Shown here piece after piece: positions 31,001 through 43,213 of a stretch of DNA of 64,000 bases. The number at the start of each line of letters is the position of its first letter. The stretch's first letter is position 1. The position numbers were made by a program, and so were the translations under genes. This DNA is from Agaricus subrufescens (taxonomy: Eukaryota > Basidiomycota > Agaricomycetes > Agaricales > Agaricaceae), in the NCBI GenBank assembly GCA_029945375.1, contig CM057065.1:1426001-1490000 (forward strand). The letters are read 5' to 3'. The notes beneath the pieces are model-generated. The model saw only the letters and a program-made list of their open reading frames with translations, did no database searches and was not told where the DNA came from.

Positions 31001-33437
31001 ATGCCGGGTATTAGAACGGCGATATTCCTCCTCCTCCGTCTCTTCGAGCGTCATTTCTGTTGCCTCTGTGTCGTCTTCAGATGTTGATGAGACAACAGGT
31101 GGTCGTGAAGTAGTTCGCTTCTTGGGAGGTAAGGAAGTGGCCCGAGAATTGGGTTTGGGTTTCTTTTGAACCTTTTTCCCCTTTACGTCTTTTTTCTTTT
31201 TATTCTTCTTGCCCGTGACGGCGGGGGACGGTTTTTTGCCATTTTTACGTCTTCGAACTTCACGCTCTGCTTCCACCACCTCTTCTTCTTCCTCTTCATC
31301 ATCGTCATCATCGTCCTCCTCCTCTGAACTCTCTTCTTCTTCGTCATCATCATCCTCATCCTCATCTTCTTCGTCACCGTCATCATAAGCGGCAGAACGT
31401 ACATGACCAGACTGTTTCTGTTGATGTGAATTCGGATTCGAACGCGAATACATCGCATAAGCCGAATATGACGTATTTGATACCGGCTGGAGAAGATATA
31501 TTAATAACTATTAAATCACAAATGACAAAAAACTTACCATCCCAGCAATTCGTTTCTGAGTATGCGCTTGAGCATGAGCCTGGGCCATAGCAGCATTCAA
31601 CTGCCTTTCCACATGTTCTCTCTCAACCAAAGTTCTCATTTCAGCACGAGTCATTTTATCCGAATTCTTTGAATGACACTTTGGTATTAGTAGGGAGCTA
31701 TAAACGCGTAGGTTGAAACACACTCACAGGCTTTTTCGGTGGAGTAACAATAGCGATTGCAGTATTCGCTGGTTGCTGCTTTGTAGGTGCTGTCCATGGA
31801 TCTGAAACCATCCCAGCGGCATATCCGAATACAGGTTGCGGGTAGTCAGGGATAGAACGTTTCCAAGCTGGCACCATTTTCTTTGTGGGGGAGGCACTTG
31901 TCGGTGTCGGATTATGAGTGGAACTGCTTGGACCCGCCTTCGATTGTTTCGACGAGGTAGATGTTACCGATGGTGGGGTGTTGATACTAGATGTGGACGG
32001 TGATGCTGTCTTAACCGAGCTTGAACTGGTGGAGGCCGTGTCAGGTTGAAATTTAGGAGGACTTGCTCGACTGTTTCTAAGTGCATCATCAGGATCCTCC
32101 GTTCTACTCTGATTAGTTGGATCCTCGGGGGTACTATCTTCGGGAAGACGAAGCTCCCTCAGGCTAAAAATATTGATATTCGCCACTTGAGAGGCTATTT
32201 CAGGGGCAATGGGTAAACCGACGACATGGGATGCGTTTCTCCTCGCTCCAATACCAGCAAAGCCTTCTTTTCCTGGACTAGTGGATGGTCCTACCGAAGA
32301 TGCCCCACTACTCGCCCCGCCATTTCCTCCGGGAGTTGGTAGAGGACGACTAGTCTTAGTGGGTGATGTTGGTGCTTTGACAGGTGATGGAGGAGCACTT
32401 ATTTTATTGGGTGAATTGGGTTGCGGGGCGGCCTGCACCAGCGCAGGACCATTACGAGTAGGGGATGCATTGGAAATCGAAGAGGATGTAGCATTTACGC
32501 CTATTGGCGTGTTACCAGAAGGAAACGAAGTGTTTACGGACGGGAATGGGGGTTGTGCTCCAGGTGAGGGGAGCGGTCGGCGTTGGGTTGCAGGTTTCGC
32601 TGGAGTTAACTGCGTCTGCTGTAGTTGTTGTTGAGGCTGATTCCGTGGAGGAAGAGGAGGAGGTTGTGCTTCAGGTTGAGATGGGGTTGGAGGTTGTGCC
32701 TTTTGCTGGGGTAACAAAGGTTGAAGTTGAGATTGGGTCTGCGCTTGTGGAAGAGGCATAATTTGCTTCTGCACTGGAGCTCCCACCGAATTCCTATTCG
32801 CAGTTCCCTGTGGAGCTGGCGGGGGTTGTCGTTGAGCCTGAGCCTGTTGGGCAAACATCGCAGAGGGAGAGATGGGAGGACCAGGAGGCATCGCAGGACT
32901 AGAGCCTCTTACTGCCAGAGACTGCGATGCAGGAACAAGTTGCCCAGTAGCCTGGTTATTTCCAAGTTGCCTGGGCAATACATTCGGTATAGAATGACCA
33001 GGGGTATAGTTTGGAAACGATGAAGTCGGAATGCGAGAATTATTCTGGGAAGGTGGACGTTGTTGATACGAAGTAGATGCAAGTGAAGGAGTCTGCGCTC
33101 CTTGCGGTGAATACTGATACACTTGTTGTTGTGGTTGAGGCGTGAATGTAGGTGAATTTGGAAATGATGATGATTGGAATTCTTGTGCCGACGGAACGCG
33201 TTGTACGTTCTGAATGGGTTGTGGTTGTGGTTGTGGTTGTTGCTGTTGCTGTTGCTGCTGCTGTTGGTATGCATACTGATACTGAGGTTGTTGTTGTGGC
33301 ACATGAACAAGTTGTTGCTGTTGTTGTTGGTATGCAGACTGTAAATGCGGCTGAGGCTGAGGCTTTCCGAGCTGTTGGTAGATATTCTGCGGCTGCGCAA
33401 AATAAGGGTATTGTGCATATGGCTGGTTTTGAGCCAT
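28051..33437 (-). CDS. Large paxillin-like protein with three C-terminal LIM domains
   Basis: Exon 1 (33437-31728) starts MAQNQPYAQYPYFAQPQ. It encodes about 570 residues rich in Gln, Pro and Ser, ending with WKRSIPDYPQPVFGYAAGM. A short exon (about 31673-31540) adds a helical, charged stretch with MTRAEMRTLVEREHVERQL. A long exon (about 31486-28649) holds an acidic run, Lys-rich blocks, many Arg/Ser segments and the decapeptide repeats. LIM1 begins CGGCDGPIIGRIV with HPQCFRCTVC and ends near HEGRPYCHLDYH. LIM2 has CFSCKTSIVEE and HFFCAECGDPFL. LIM3 has CKKCKKSIRD, GCFVCASCERPF and CEHCFDIMLRNEV. Total length is near 1,700 residues, much longer than yeast Pxl1. The LIM arrangement suggests a cell-polarity or cytokinesis adaptor. 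Merging the Q-rich exon with the LIM exons rests on in-frame splice signals near 31728-31674 and 31539-31487. Confidence 0.8.
28985..29195 (-). repeat. Seven tandem decapeptide repeats inside the LIM protein
   Basis: Seven 30-bp units encode variants of SPRGPMIQVD (for example EPRGSVVQVE, SPRATMIQVD, SPQGPMINVE). Unit-to-unit differences are mostly single residues. The DNA units are diverged at several positions, so the array is not brand new. Confidence 0.8.
33215..33345 (-). repeat. CAA/CAG-rich polyglutamine tracts near the LIM-protein N-terminus
   Basis: The plus strand shows repeated TTG and CTG triplets. On the coding strand these give two glutamine runs, one of eight to nine residues preceded by YAYQ and one of five preceded by SAYQ. 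The tract may vary in length between strains. Confidence 0.75.
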
Positions 33438-33638
33438 GACGGGTATAATTTCTGCACAACTCTAGTCAGTGATTGTACTACAACATAAGGAATGGACCGA
33501 CAAACTAATGAGGGTGGGACGAACACGAACATCAACGATCTCATTCCCTAATCTGGCCATCGTGATGCGATCAGGGCCAGGGTCACATGACATCCTGTCA
33601 ACATATAAACCAGCCGACGCTCAGATCTCATCACAACG

Positions 33639-34305
33639 ATGTCCCAACAGCCTCCACCAAGCAGCCCAGAATACGCTTCTCCTCCAAGCAATCAACTTCA
33701 AATAAACTCAGCGGATAACCAACTAACCACTCAAGGACCTCCCACGACCTTCCAGGGTAAACCAATCGAAGAAATCCTCACCGGACTCACACCTTTCAAC
33801 ACACCAAGAGACTTGGAAGAGCCCTTTCAGGCTGAGATCCAATGCGATACCCAGTTCATACACGGTGTGTGCGCAATTTGACGCGCATATACTCCTATCA
33901 TCTTCGAAATTACAAAAGTTCGGTACTCATCCCTCTCAGAACAATCGCACGAATTTCTGGAACTCGCCTTGGAGGTTTGGGCTCGTAATATGGCTCGCAT
34001 TCATTTTACGACTCAAGGGGAAGGTACTCGACTTGGAAAACTGGCGACTGCTGTACTGGATCGCGAGAGACAACAAGGCATGTTTGCACCGCTCATTTTA
34101 TCTAATTCCGCACGTCCTCGGAGGACTGTCTTTCAATTCTGTGCCGATTTTCTCGGTATGCAGCTTGTTCTACCTCATCAAATTTTCTCTCGTTCTTGAT
34201 GTCTTGTTGCTAAACATCGCTGGCCATATAGTTGCGTTATGCAAGAGCATGGAGGACTTCCGTCTTCAATTTCGTTCTCTAATCAATTCGCTTTGTGGCA
34301 CTTAG
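33639..34305 (+). CDS. Small conserved-looking hypothetical protein (about 178 aa)
   Basis: Three exons are predicted: 33639-33864, 33919-34155 and 34232-34305. The protein opens MSQQPPPSSPEYASPPSN, a disordered head. It then has PTTFQGKPIEEILTGLTPFN and a helical core with SSLSEQSHEFLELALEVWAR, ARIHFTTQGEGTRLGKLA and RRTVFQFCADFL. It ends RSLINSLCGT. I do not recognise the family. There is no signal peptide, membrane span or metal-binding pattern. It is divergent from the LIM gene (202 bp between starts) and convergent with the nuclease gene (59 bp between stops). Confidence 0.62.
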
Positions 34306-34364
34306 CCAAGATGCTTTATTTGTATGCTATCAGACAATACATTAGAGTGTGCTTATCATTATTA

Positions 34365-37071
34365 TCACGACACAATCATCGAAGGATTGTCACTAAAGTA
34401 ATTTCCATCAAGTGCAGCCTCACAATCCCAAAGTGAATCCGCCACCAATGCTCTCCCAAGTCCACATCGTTCCATCACGACCGCCACCTTTGCCTGATCC
34501 ACCGAATCAGTCCCGGTCAACATCGCCGCCAATCTGAGTTGATCAGGGATAGGTGGAAGCGAACCGAAAATCGCCCTCGCAGAATTCACTTGCGCCATAT
34601 ACTGCGCATGCGAGACCGCCGGTTGATACTTCGTTTGGCCATTCAAGATATTCTCTATGGTTTCATACTCCTTGATAAGTTTCAATGCCCGCATAGGACC
34701 GACATTCTTGATTCGCTGAGAAAAATCCGTGCCTATGAGGATGGCAAAATCGATACATGCGTCATTTGAGAGTTCCAAAGCCTCGCGGACGTCATTTCCA
34801 TGAATCATTACCAAAGGACTACTCTGGCTAGTGATATTACGAATGATGGGTGCCCCATAAACCAGAACATCCTAGTAAGAGCAAGAAAGAAAGAAAGAAA
34901 AATCAGAGATAGCCTTAAACCAACTAAAATCATCTTACCGTATCCTCACTAACAACATAATCCGCCATCCCTTGCAAAACCATCGAAGAAGCCACTCCTT
35001 CTCCTTCAAATTCACCTTGAACCTCAAAACAAGGCACTCCCATCGCCTCCAGAATTTCTCTAGCTTCCATATACGTAGATTTCGTTGGAACGAGCGTCCG
35101 TCGGTGATATGAATCAGCGACAACTTCACTTCGAGATGCTAATGCATCCAAACGATCTTCAGCTGCACTCAGAACAAAGTGATCGAATGTGAAAGTAGCC
35201 GGCTCTAGTTCTGGTGGTGGCGGCGTCTGTGTTTGCAATGTGGCAGGGGTAGGGGGAGGAGAGGGCTGTTCTAGAGGGGCAGGAATGGTAGTCGATAAAT
35301 CAGCGACAGGAGGGGTTTCGACCTCAGTCTCTAGAGTAGGTGAAGGCGTTTCTAGTGAAGGGGAAAGTGTTTCAAGAGGGGAAGAGGGCTGTTCTAGGGG
35401 GGTAGGGGCAGTAATCGGTAAATCAGCAGCGGCAGGGCCCTCGTTTTCGACCTCGGAAGTATGGGGTAGTACTTCGGAAGTAGGGGTCGGTTCGACCGGT
35501 TCTAAGGAAGGAACGGTTGTAGTTGACAAATCATCGGCTGAGAGTGTCTCTGTTTCCGTCTCAAGAGGAAGGGAAGGCGTTTCGAGAGGAGAAGGAGGAG
35601 TTTCTAGAGAGATAGGGATGGTCGCCGGTGAAGCAGTATCGGGAAAAGCTTCGATTTCAGGTTCAGCTTCGGCCTCGGGAGTGAGAGACGACGTTTCTAA
35701 GGGGTCAGGGACAGTGGGTGGTAAAGTAGCAGCGAGAGGAGCCTCTGAGAGAGGGGAAGAAGTCGGAGGCGAATCTAAGGAAGTGGTCTCGGAAGGTAGC
35801 AGATCCGTAGATGAGGAGAGGGCTTCCATAGGTGGCGAAGTGAGAGGCATTTTAGGAGTGGAAGGAGGCTTTAACACTAGTGAAGTCGCAAGTGTAAGTT
35901 CATCCCAAACTTTTCCTTCTTCCAAGGTGAGTTCGCATTGAGTCTTGCTTAAAACAAGATCCTCTTCCTGTACATCCGACTCTTCCGCCGACTCAAATGG
36001 CATCAAGGCAGGAGCCTTGGGTTTCTTGTCGGGTAGAGGGAGTGAGGTGACTTTCGAAATACTCGATCGAAAGTCACGATACGAGCTCATAATGACCGAT
36101 TTGAGATCTTCCGTTGAAGGTGCATATACAGGAACTTCGAGTGCGGGAGTTCTATGACCGGTAATTCTCGAGTCTTGTGGTTGTTCTAGTACGGGGGATG
36201 CTTCCACAACATCAAGCTCTGCCTCGGGTGCAATGGTAGTCTCTTGTTCCTCAATACGTCCTTCTTCACGCGTCACAGGTGTTGTCGAAACTGCCACCCG
36301 TTTCTCTTCTTGCTTTTGTTCCGGCTCCGGTTCGACAGAACCCTCTTCTTCTGTTGAGGTGGTCACAGCACCACTCAAAACGCGCAATGTCTCCCCAACT
36401 CGATGCAATCCTTCGACAGCGCCAACAGTCCCAGTACCATCATTCGCATTAAGCCTTGAAAGCATCTCCGCAATCGCACTCTTTCCTTTTTCATCAAGAG
36501 CTCGAACATTCGCCATTACCGCTTGAAGTTTCTGTAGCCGTTTGATGCGTACAGATTCTAGGGTACCACGCGAAGCTTGTAGCTTCCTTGATGCCTCTCT
36601 CCTCCCAAGCTAAAATTCACAACAAATGGCATCCGTTAACATAACATAATATGCCAGAAAATAGTCTGACGAACCTCTATGGCTTTTGCTTTTGTGCGCA
36701 TACTCCCATCGAATATACATACAGCACTGATATTATTATCGTTAAACTCCTTTGCAAGATTATACCATCCAAGTACATGTCGAAAAGGATGTGGTGACGG
36801 TGCAAAATGTAGTCTTTGGGTAATAAGCGTCCCATCTCTGTCGGACCAAAGAAAAGACCACAATCAGCATCCACATACAGGGGACACAAGACAAAAAAAC
36901 AGACGCACAAGACAAGTTTCTTCCCAGCCAAATCTCTCAACCTATTCGGTAATTTATGAATAATGTGTGGACTGAAGAAAAGACGCAATCAGCACAAGAC
37001 ATTGCACACGACGGATAGATAACAACTGACACAGTCTTTTGTAAGAAAGGCGTGAATCCCTGCACTCCCAT
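34365..37071 (-). CDS. XPG/Rad2-family structure-specific nuclease with a long disordered insert
   Basis: Members of this family cut flap and bubble DNA using two metal ions. The start MGVQGFTPFLQKT at 37071 opens the XPG-N domain. Two introns then lead to KLPNRLRDLAGKKLVLDGTL, with the metal-binding Asp, and HVLGWYNLAKEFNDNN then CIFDG. The XPG-I domain follows much later: MEAREILEAMGVPC, acidic residues in EFEGEGVASSMVL, and SEDTDVLVYGAP across an intron. The helix-hairpin-helix part has DFAILIGTDF and RIKNVGPMRALKLI. Between N and I lies an insert of roughly 400 residues, rich in Ser, Thr, Pro and Glu, with repeats of the type LETPSPTLETEVETPP (about 35230-35720). This layout, N and I separated by a spacer, resembles Rad2/XPG more than FEN1. 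The protein ends SDNPSMIVS, and no C-terminal PCNA motif is evident. Confidence 0.8.
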
Positions 37072-37437
37072 GAAGTTGATTTAGAAAGTCGTGAATATGT
37101 GTGTAGCCCAAGTCGAGTAGTCAGTGTCCGAGCAGTAAACGGACACAATCAGGTATTATATGGGAGAGCTATATGGCCAGATATCTGCCATAAATATTAG
37201 TGAGCCCTGCTGGTCCAGGCGTCCGAGTGGTCCCAAGAAGGCGTCGTCGACTCAGGTGGTGGCGTTTTGTCCAACCAACAAAAATAACACTTCACGTGAT
37301 ACACTCGGGAAAACAAAAACAGAGAAAAGAATCGAATTTTTCATACCCCTTTCGCCAGCCTACGACAATTATATACCAGATACAACAGAACCATTGTGAG
37401 GCAATCATAACAAAAATATCACATCCATCCCCTTCCT
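37072..37437. other. Spacer between nuclease and COPI alpha genes
   Basis: This is the promoter side of the nuclease gene and the 3' end region of the coatomer gene. No gene is supported. Confidence 0.6.
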
Positions 37438-40400
37438 TCACCACGCAGCAGGCAATCCCGCGGCCGGGGCTCCAATCTCAGTCAACTCCACCAACGGATC
37501 CAGTTTCCCCTTGTACTCCGGCAGGTACGCTGCATCCGTATACGGACAATGCACCGACGGCGAACCCTTGTAAATCGGCGTATACGTCGCAGCACAAATC
37601 TCAAACGACGTGAACTCGTCGTACGAAATCTCTACCGCATTTCTTGGATTTCGATCTCCGGCCGCAATACGTTGTCTCGCCTTTTCGCCCCGAACACAAA
37701 AAGGCAGAAACAATAATAGGAAATAATCACAAAAAAGTGCATCAGAATAAGAGCGCGATATTTCAAGTGGACTCCGTACCTGGGCAGCAATCTTTGGATC
37801 AGGATTAAGCTCCAATAACCGTTTCGCAAATCGTGCAGCATGTGCCTGATTATTCGCCTTCGCAAACGCGCCAATAGCACTACGAAGTGCAATCTGTAAC
37901 TGTGGAGGCTGCAGTTGGCAGTGTGTGAAGTATGCAGCAAGCTCAAGGTTTCTCCGTAAATTATCGGGTTCCTGTTCCACAACACGCCTGCGCTCAAGTT
38001 CAATAGAGACACCAAGCAGGTATTCCCGAGCAGAGGTCACAGTGTCTCTCCACTAGGAAAAAGACATAATCAGGCAATTTCAATCGAGGATTGGTTGACA
38101 TATACACACCTGTTTAGCCTCATCATCAGACGCAATGACAACCAATAACAGCGCCTGCAACACCGAACGGAACGTCACTTGTGCTTCTGCAAGCCTGTTC
38201 CCCGACACTGATCTATACCCTTCTGCCAATTCCGACCGTACAGACTGTATTGAACGTGCAGCGACAGGTAACACCTTGCTTGGAGCAGATTCTCCGACAT
38301 TACGCCTGACGTGCAATTTCAAGGGAGGGAGGGAAGCGACAGGCGAAAGATAGACATGTGAGGAGCGGTATATCGACAAGAAAAGTGGCTTGAGAGGTGC
38401 AAAGTTACTGACACCAAACTGCCGGTTAAGTAACTGGATTCAAAAGCAATAAGCCACCATGGAAAAAACTAAACGTTCAAAGAATCTCTTACCTGCATGG
38501 CAGACTCGAATGATCCAGCAGCCGCATGGTCAGCTGCCAACGGTGAGTTCCGTACCCACAACTCTGTCTCATCCACACCGGGCGCAGCACTCGCACCTAA
38601 CTCTTGTTCCTCCTCCACAACCTCTTCAACAACCTCATCTTCCTTAACTTCACCTCCATCCGCATCCAGCTCCCATCCACCTTCCTCAGGATCAATCTCA
38701 TCCTGAATCTCCTCATCCCTAGCCCAAGCATCCAAAGCAGAAGATGCTGCCGCATTAGCGTCTCCATTAACATACGCAGGCTCAACACCACCCTCCAAAC
38801 TTCCATTCGCTAACGCACGATCGAAGTAGTTTTCCCCTTGTGGAAGAATCGGCCAATTAAGATTTTCTGTCGAAGTGACAACTGGCGGAGGTCGAAGCGT
38901 CGATGCCCCAAATGTTGGCACATCATCAATATCAGCCTCCGTAAGACCAGCTGCTTCAAGTATTTCAGCTGCAAGCTCATCCAAGCCATGGCCTTTTGCT
39001 GTAAGGTATGCCAAAGGGTCTTACCACAAGCAATGAGTCGCGTCATTTCGAGCAGAAAGAAAAGGACATACGAAGGCCAACTTCCCTCAAAACAGCAATT
39101 CTACCTGCGACATCTCCCGCATACAACGAGTTGTGGAAGCGGGACATGGGATCCCCGCGCGCATCGGCGATCTTTTGCATTTTAGACAACTTTTCTGTGC
39201 TACCAGTGGCGAGATAGAGGAAAGACAATTTGTCAAAGTTTTTAGTTTGCTGATACGCTTTCTCAACAACCTATCCCAACTTTTAGTAATACTGATGTTG
39301 AGTCGAATGTGTCTAGATGTACCTTGTGATTGCCTTGCTTTAAAGCTTGCTGGGCCAATCTCTCCCAACAATCAGGGCGATTGATCTCTTTAGCAGTTTC
39401 CATTGCAACGTCAAGGTTACCACACTCAATGGCGAGTTCAAATCGGGTATTGGTATCTTGAACAAAGTGAAGGGCTATCTGAGAATCAAATAAGCATCAG
39501 TTGTTACGCAAAACGAATACAACCCGATAATTACCTCAGGGAAGCCTTTCTTCTGCAGATACGCGATGATGCTCTGACCAAGGAGGTTCGACGTCCGAAT
39601 GATGTACAGCATCTCTTCATAATTATTCTTCAGCAAAGCCAGCTTGAAGCGGTATTCGGTCGGGTCAAAGGTGATTGTGCGAGGACGCGCGGATCGGTCA
39701 AGGCAATGGACAGTTTTACCCTTCACGCGTGTAAGGTAAACAGGGTTATCCAATGTGCAGATAACTCCATGATCACTGACGCAAAAGAAACGAGGCATCA
39801 ACAAGAGTAGAGCGGCCGATAACCCAGTGACGTACCCTTGTGCTAAACAGTATTTGACGTGGTTGAGTGTAGAATACAAAAATACCCCAGAATCGTCCCA
39901 AGCACCAGATTTGATACGAATGGTTTCATGGATCAATGTATGCTGCGAGAACGTCTTGTTTGCAATCGTGATGGCTATGTTTTGTTAGCCATAATTACCC
40001 AATGATGAACTCCGAACTCACTATGTTTACTCATGAGAGCGACTAGTGACCCATCGTTGCTCCAAACCACGTACTTGACAGGAGGACTATTGAGCTCTGC
40101 AATCGTTTTCTGTTGTTGAATGTCATATAGAACAACAGATGATGTGGAGCCCAGAATCAGGCAAGCTGTGCCTCCGTAAAAGATTTCGTTGGTCTGAACC
40201 GGAGGCTTGATGGTCTTCACCGTCGAATTGGATAGATCGCGAACTTCGATGAGCTATGAATTGATATCAGTCCCCAAACTCGACCACTGATAATCATACC
40301 ACTTACTTGGGTAGTCTTGTTAAGCACCGCAAACCTGTTCCTTGCAACAAAGATGGCACTACTACCGCTCCCTTTTTTACCGTCGACACTCGAATCTTTG

Positions 40401-41846
40401 ACCTCCCCTTGCGCAGACTGAGGCAAAGCTGAAAGCTCATAAAGCCCATTATCAGAACTGATGGTCAGTATCACGGACCGCTCAGCAGGGTTAAAGCTGA
40501 CGGTCCTTGGTGGAAGGTAAGGACTACCAAACTTGCGAACGCTGAGAAGGCCAATGTCCGATCCGGAAGAAAAGTCGTATGCACGGATATACTTGTCCCG
40601 TACATAATATAGTGTATCTTGGTGCACCGTGAACGCTGGACGCTCGCGCTCGAGTTTGAATACAATTAAACCGCTGTCGTGACCAGCAGCAAAAAGGTTG
40701 AGGTTAGGATGTGCGGCGAGATACCAGAACCTGTCATGATCACGTCGGAATGTTTGGATGGCCGTTCTCTTTGCAAGATCCCAGACCCGAATAGTTTTGT
40801 CTTCACCACAGGAGACTATCAACTCGTGCTTGGGGTGGAACAATGCACTCGAAACATTGTTAAAATGTCCTCTGCATGAATCCACCTCCCATGCCTTGGT
40901 TTCACTCATTCTCCAAATCTTGATTACTCGATCATCACCAGCAGAAATGATAAGAGGAAGAGTGGGGTGGAACATGGCAAAATTGACTCCGCGATCGTGG
41001 CCTTCCAAAACATACTTGACAGTGGAGAAATTATCGAAAGTTTCAAAGTGATTAGAACCAGGGCCACTCGTGCCAGCCATGCCTCCTGGACCACCTTGGT
41101 GAGGCGAACCTTTGCGGAGCCCAGATATATCCCAAACGCGGACTGTTTGGTCCATAGAAGCAGAAACCACAAGATCTTCTTTGGGATGAAATTGGGCCGA
41201 CATGACGTAGTGCGCATGTCCGGTCAGGATAGCGATGCATTGGCGGGATGTACTGTTCCATATGCGAATCGTTTGGTCGTCAGATGCAGAAAGCTATTAT
41301 AAGTCCTCAGACAAAAGAATGATAGGACAGATATTAAATCACATACAATCCAGGGCATCTCGTGGTGGAACTGCACCGTCCGGACATAATCCAAGTGACC
41401 GAGTAAGGTGAACAAACAACGCCGATTTTGCGGTCGGATGTCTACATTTTATCGCAATTACGATCCCTCATCACAGTCAGATCCCGAAAGGACTACGCAC
41501 CCCAGACCTTGATTTTATAATCATCTCCACCAGTCACCAATAAGGCTCTACTAGGGTGTATCGCAACTCCTCGTACGGGGCCTACACATGGAAAATCCGC
41601 ATTTAGCCAATACAACAAGGCTGCGCGCACGCTCACCCTCATGTTCCTCGAATCGATCGACCAACACTCCCATACGATAGTTCCACAGCTGTACGCTCCC
41701 ATTATGTAGTGATGCCGCAAGGAGAGGTTGTGTGGGGTGAAATGCGAGCCCTATCACCACAAATGAGTTGAATAAACCTTTGATTCCAGTCGAATTTGAG
41801 GGTCACCTTTTACTCGATTGCTTTTTGATTCGAACTTTGTGAGCAT
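37438..41846 (-). CDS. COP1: Coatomer subunit alpha (COPI, Ret1/COPA)
   Basis: Alpha-COP is the cargo-binding beta-propeller subunit of the COPI coat for Golgi-to-ER retrieval. The start [14 protein letters not shown] (41846) is split by the first intron and followed by [20 protein letters not shown]. Six WD repeats follow, with [78 protein letters not shown] and [20 protein letters not shown]. Then come the second propeller, the alpha-solenoid ([20 protein letters not shown]) and an acidic linker near 38640. The C-terminal coatomer domain ends [15 protein letters not shown]. About 13 exons are predicted. All expected regions are present, including the C-terminal epsilon-COP-binding domain with [20 protein letters not shown]. 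Confidence 0.95.
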
Positions 41847-42082
41847 TACAGACATGCTCGCAGACAGATTACGTGCAGTCTATAGTGCCAAAATGTGGAT
41901 GAGAGAAGAGAAAAAAGCCAGATGGACCTTGGGCAGATGCTGCTTAATAGATTCAAACGCGTCTCTTCTACAGACGTGGCTACTGAACGTGGGAACCACA
42001 GATCTCGTCACGTTATCAAAATAGGGGCTATAATATCCAATACTGCCGCAAAAATGTCTATATCTCAAGGCACAGCCCCGCC

Positions 42083-42459
42083 TCACTTGCCCTTGTTCTC
42101 ACTCTTCTTAGACCCAAGGGAAATCCCAAAGATGCCTTTGCTTGCCTTCTCATTTTTACCGTTGCCATCGTTGCCTCCTTTAACATTTTTACTCTCTACC
42201 CTGGTGCCGTTGCTTGTCTTGTTACCTGTATCCTTTGCAATCACCTTGGGTGGTCCCCGTTTCTTGACGCTCATTGTACCGCTTAAATTTCAAAGCAATC
42301 AGCATACTAAACCAACAACAAGTAGAAATCATATCATACTTCTCCGTCCCTGCACCAAAAATCTTCTTGAGGCGACTACGATAGAACGCTCCAGTTAGAT
42401 CGAGACATTTGATATAGTAACTCGCATACTCACTTCCAGAGCTTCTTGTCGATCCTCAT
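42083..42459 (-). CDS. Small Lys-rich hypothetical protein, duplicate 1 (about 86 aa)
   Basis: The model has three exons. Exon 1 (42459 to about 42434) encodes MRIDKKLW. Exon 2 (about 42377-42342) encodes RLKKIFGAGTE. Exon 3 (to 42083) encodes NGTMSVKKRGPPKVIAKDTG followed by a Gly/Asn/Lys-rich tail ending GSKKSENKGK. Both introns have GT and AG ends. The product has no signal peptide, membrane span or cysteine pattern, and its charge is strongly positive. The neighbour at 42804 matches in exon layout and key motifs. It lies downstream of the coatomer gene promoter on the same strand. Function is unknown. Confidence 0.5.
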
Positions 42460-42803
42460 ATTAACTATAATACTTAAGTAATTTTCCTGTGATGAAGAGA
42501 ACTGTTATTAAAGAAGTACGAAAACTTGGTATACTTACAGTTGGTAGCAGTGCAGCCGTGGTGCTCGTTTGTGGAAGTATGACGACGTCTGGGTATTTAT
42601 CCTTCCTTAGGGCGCTCTTCTACTCCAGAGGTCTGTGCGAAGGCTCATTGGCAGACTACAGCCTCAGGTCAAAAGTCACATGTTTCTATTGTCTTCGCGA
42701 CTTCTATGAGCATTGATCATGAGCAAACATAACGGTCTCGTCTACAGGCATGGCCACTGAACGCGGTAACTACAGATCTACATCTCAAGGCACAGCCCCG
42801 CCT

Positions 42804-43213
42804 TCACCTGCCCTTGTTATCACTCCTCCTGAACAGCCAACCGACGAGCTTTTCCAAGACGCCTTTGCCTTCCCCCTCCTTTCCAACGTTGTTGCTGCTA
42901 ATGTCTGCGCTGCCACTTCCAACATTGGTGTTGTTACCTCTTTCGCTACTTTGGTTCCCAGCATTTCTGCGCGCAAGGTCCCTTGCAACATCGTTGGGTC
43001 GTCCTCGTTTCCTGGTTTCCATGTTCTCACTTGAAATTTCAAAAGCAACTGGCATATGAGAACCAAAGTAGATACTAGGAAACATATCATACCCATTTTC
43101 CGTCCCTTTACCACAGATCTTCTTGACACAACTATAACATAACTCCCGTTAGATCGAGATATCTGATTTAGTACTTCACAGACTCACTTCCAGAGCTTCT
43201 TGTCGAGCCTCAT
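42804..43213 (-). CDS. Small basic hypothetical protein, duplicate 2 (about 96 aa)
   Basis: Exon 1 starts MRLDKKLW at 43213. Exon 2 encodes CVKKICGKGTENG. Exon 3 encodes ENMETRKRGRPNDVARDLAR, then a Gly/Asn/Ser-rich middle and an amphipathic-looking end, GVLEKLVGWLFRRSDNKGR. The KRGRP segment matches the core of an AT-hook, which would suit DNA binding, but one core alone is weak evidence. The first two exons are nearly the same as in duplicate 1, while the tails differ strongly. Confidence 0.5.

Noticed and set aside
32209..32634. 141-residue frame antisense to the Q/P-rich part of the LIM gene
   Set aside because: It arises from the biased codons of the sense strand and starts and stops with no splice or promoter context.
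35189..35941. 250-residue open frame antisense to the XPG nuclease insert
   Set aside because: It is a low-complexity Gly/Ser/Val mirror of the repetitive insert, with no independent coding features.
37215..37260. tRNA-like D-arm sequence (GTCCGAGTGGTC) resembling a Leu or Ser tRNA
   Set aside because: No matching T-arm (GTTCGAATC type) or complementary acceptor stem follows within 120 bp.
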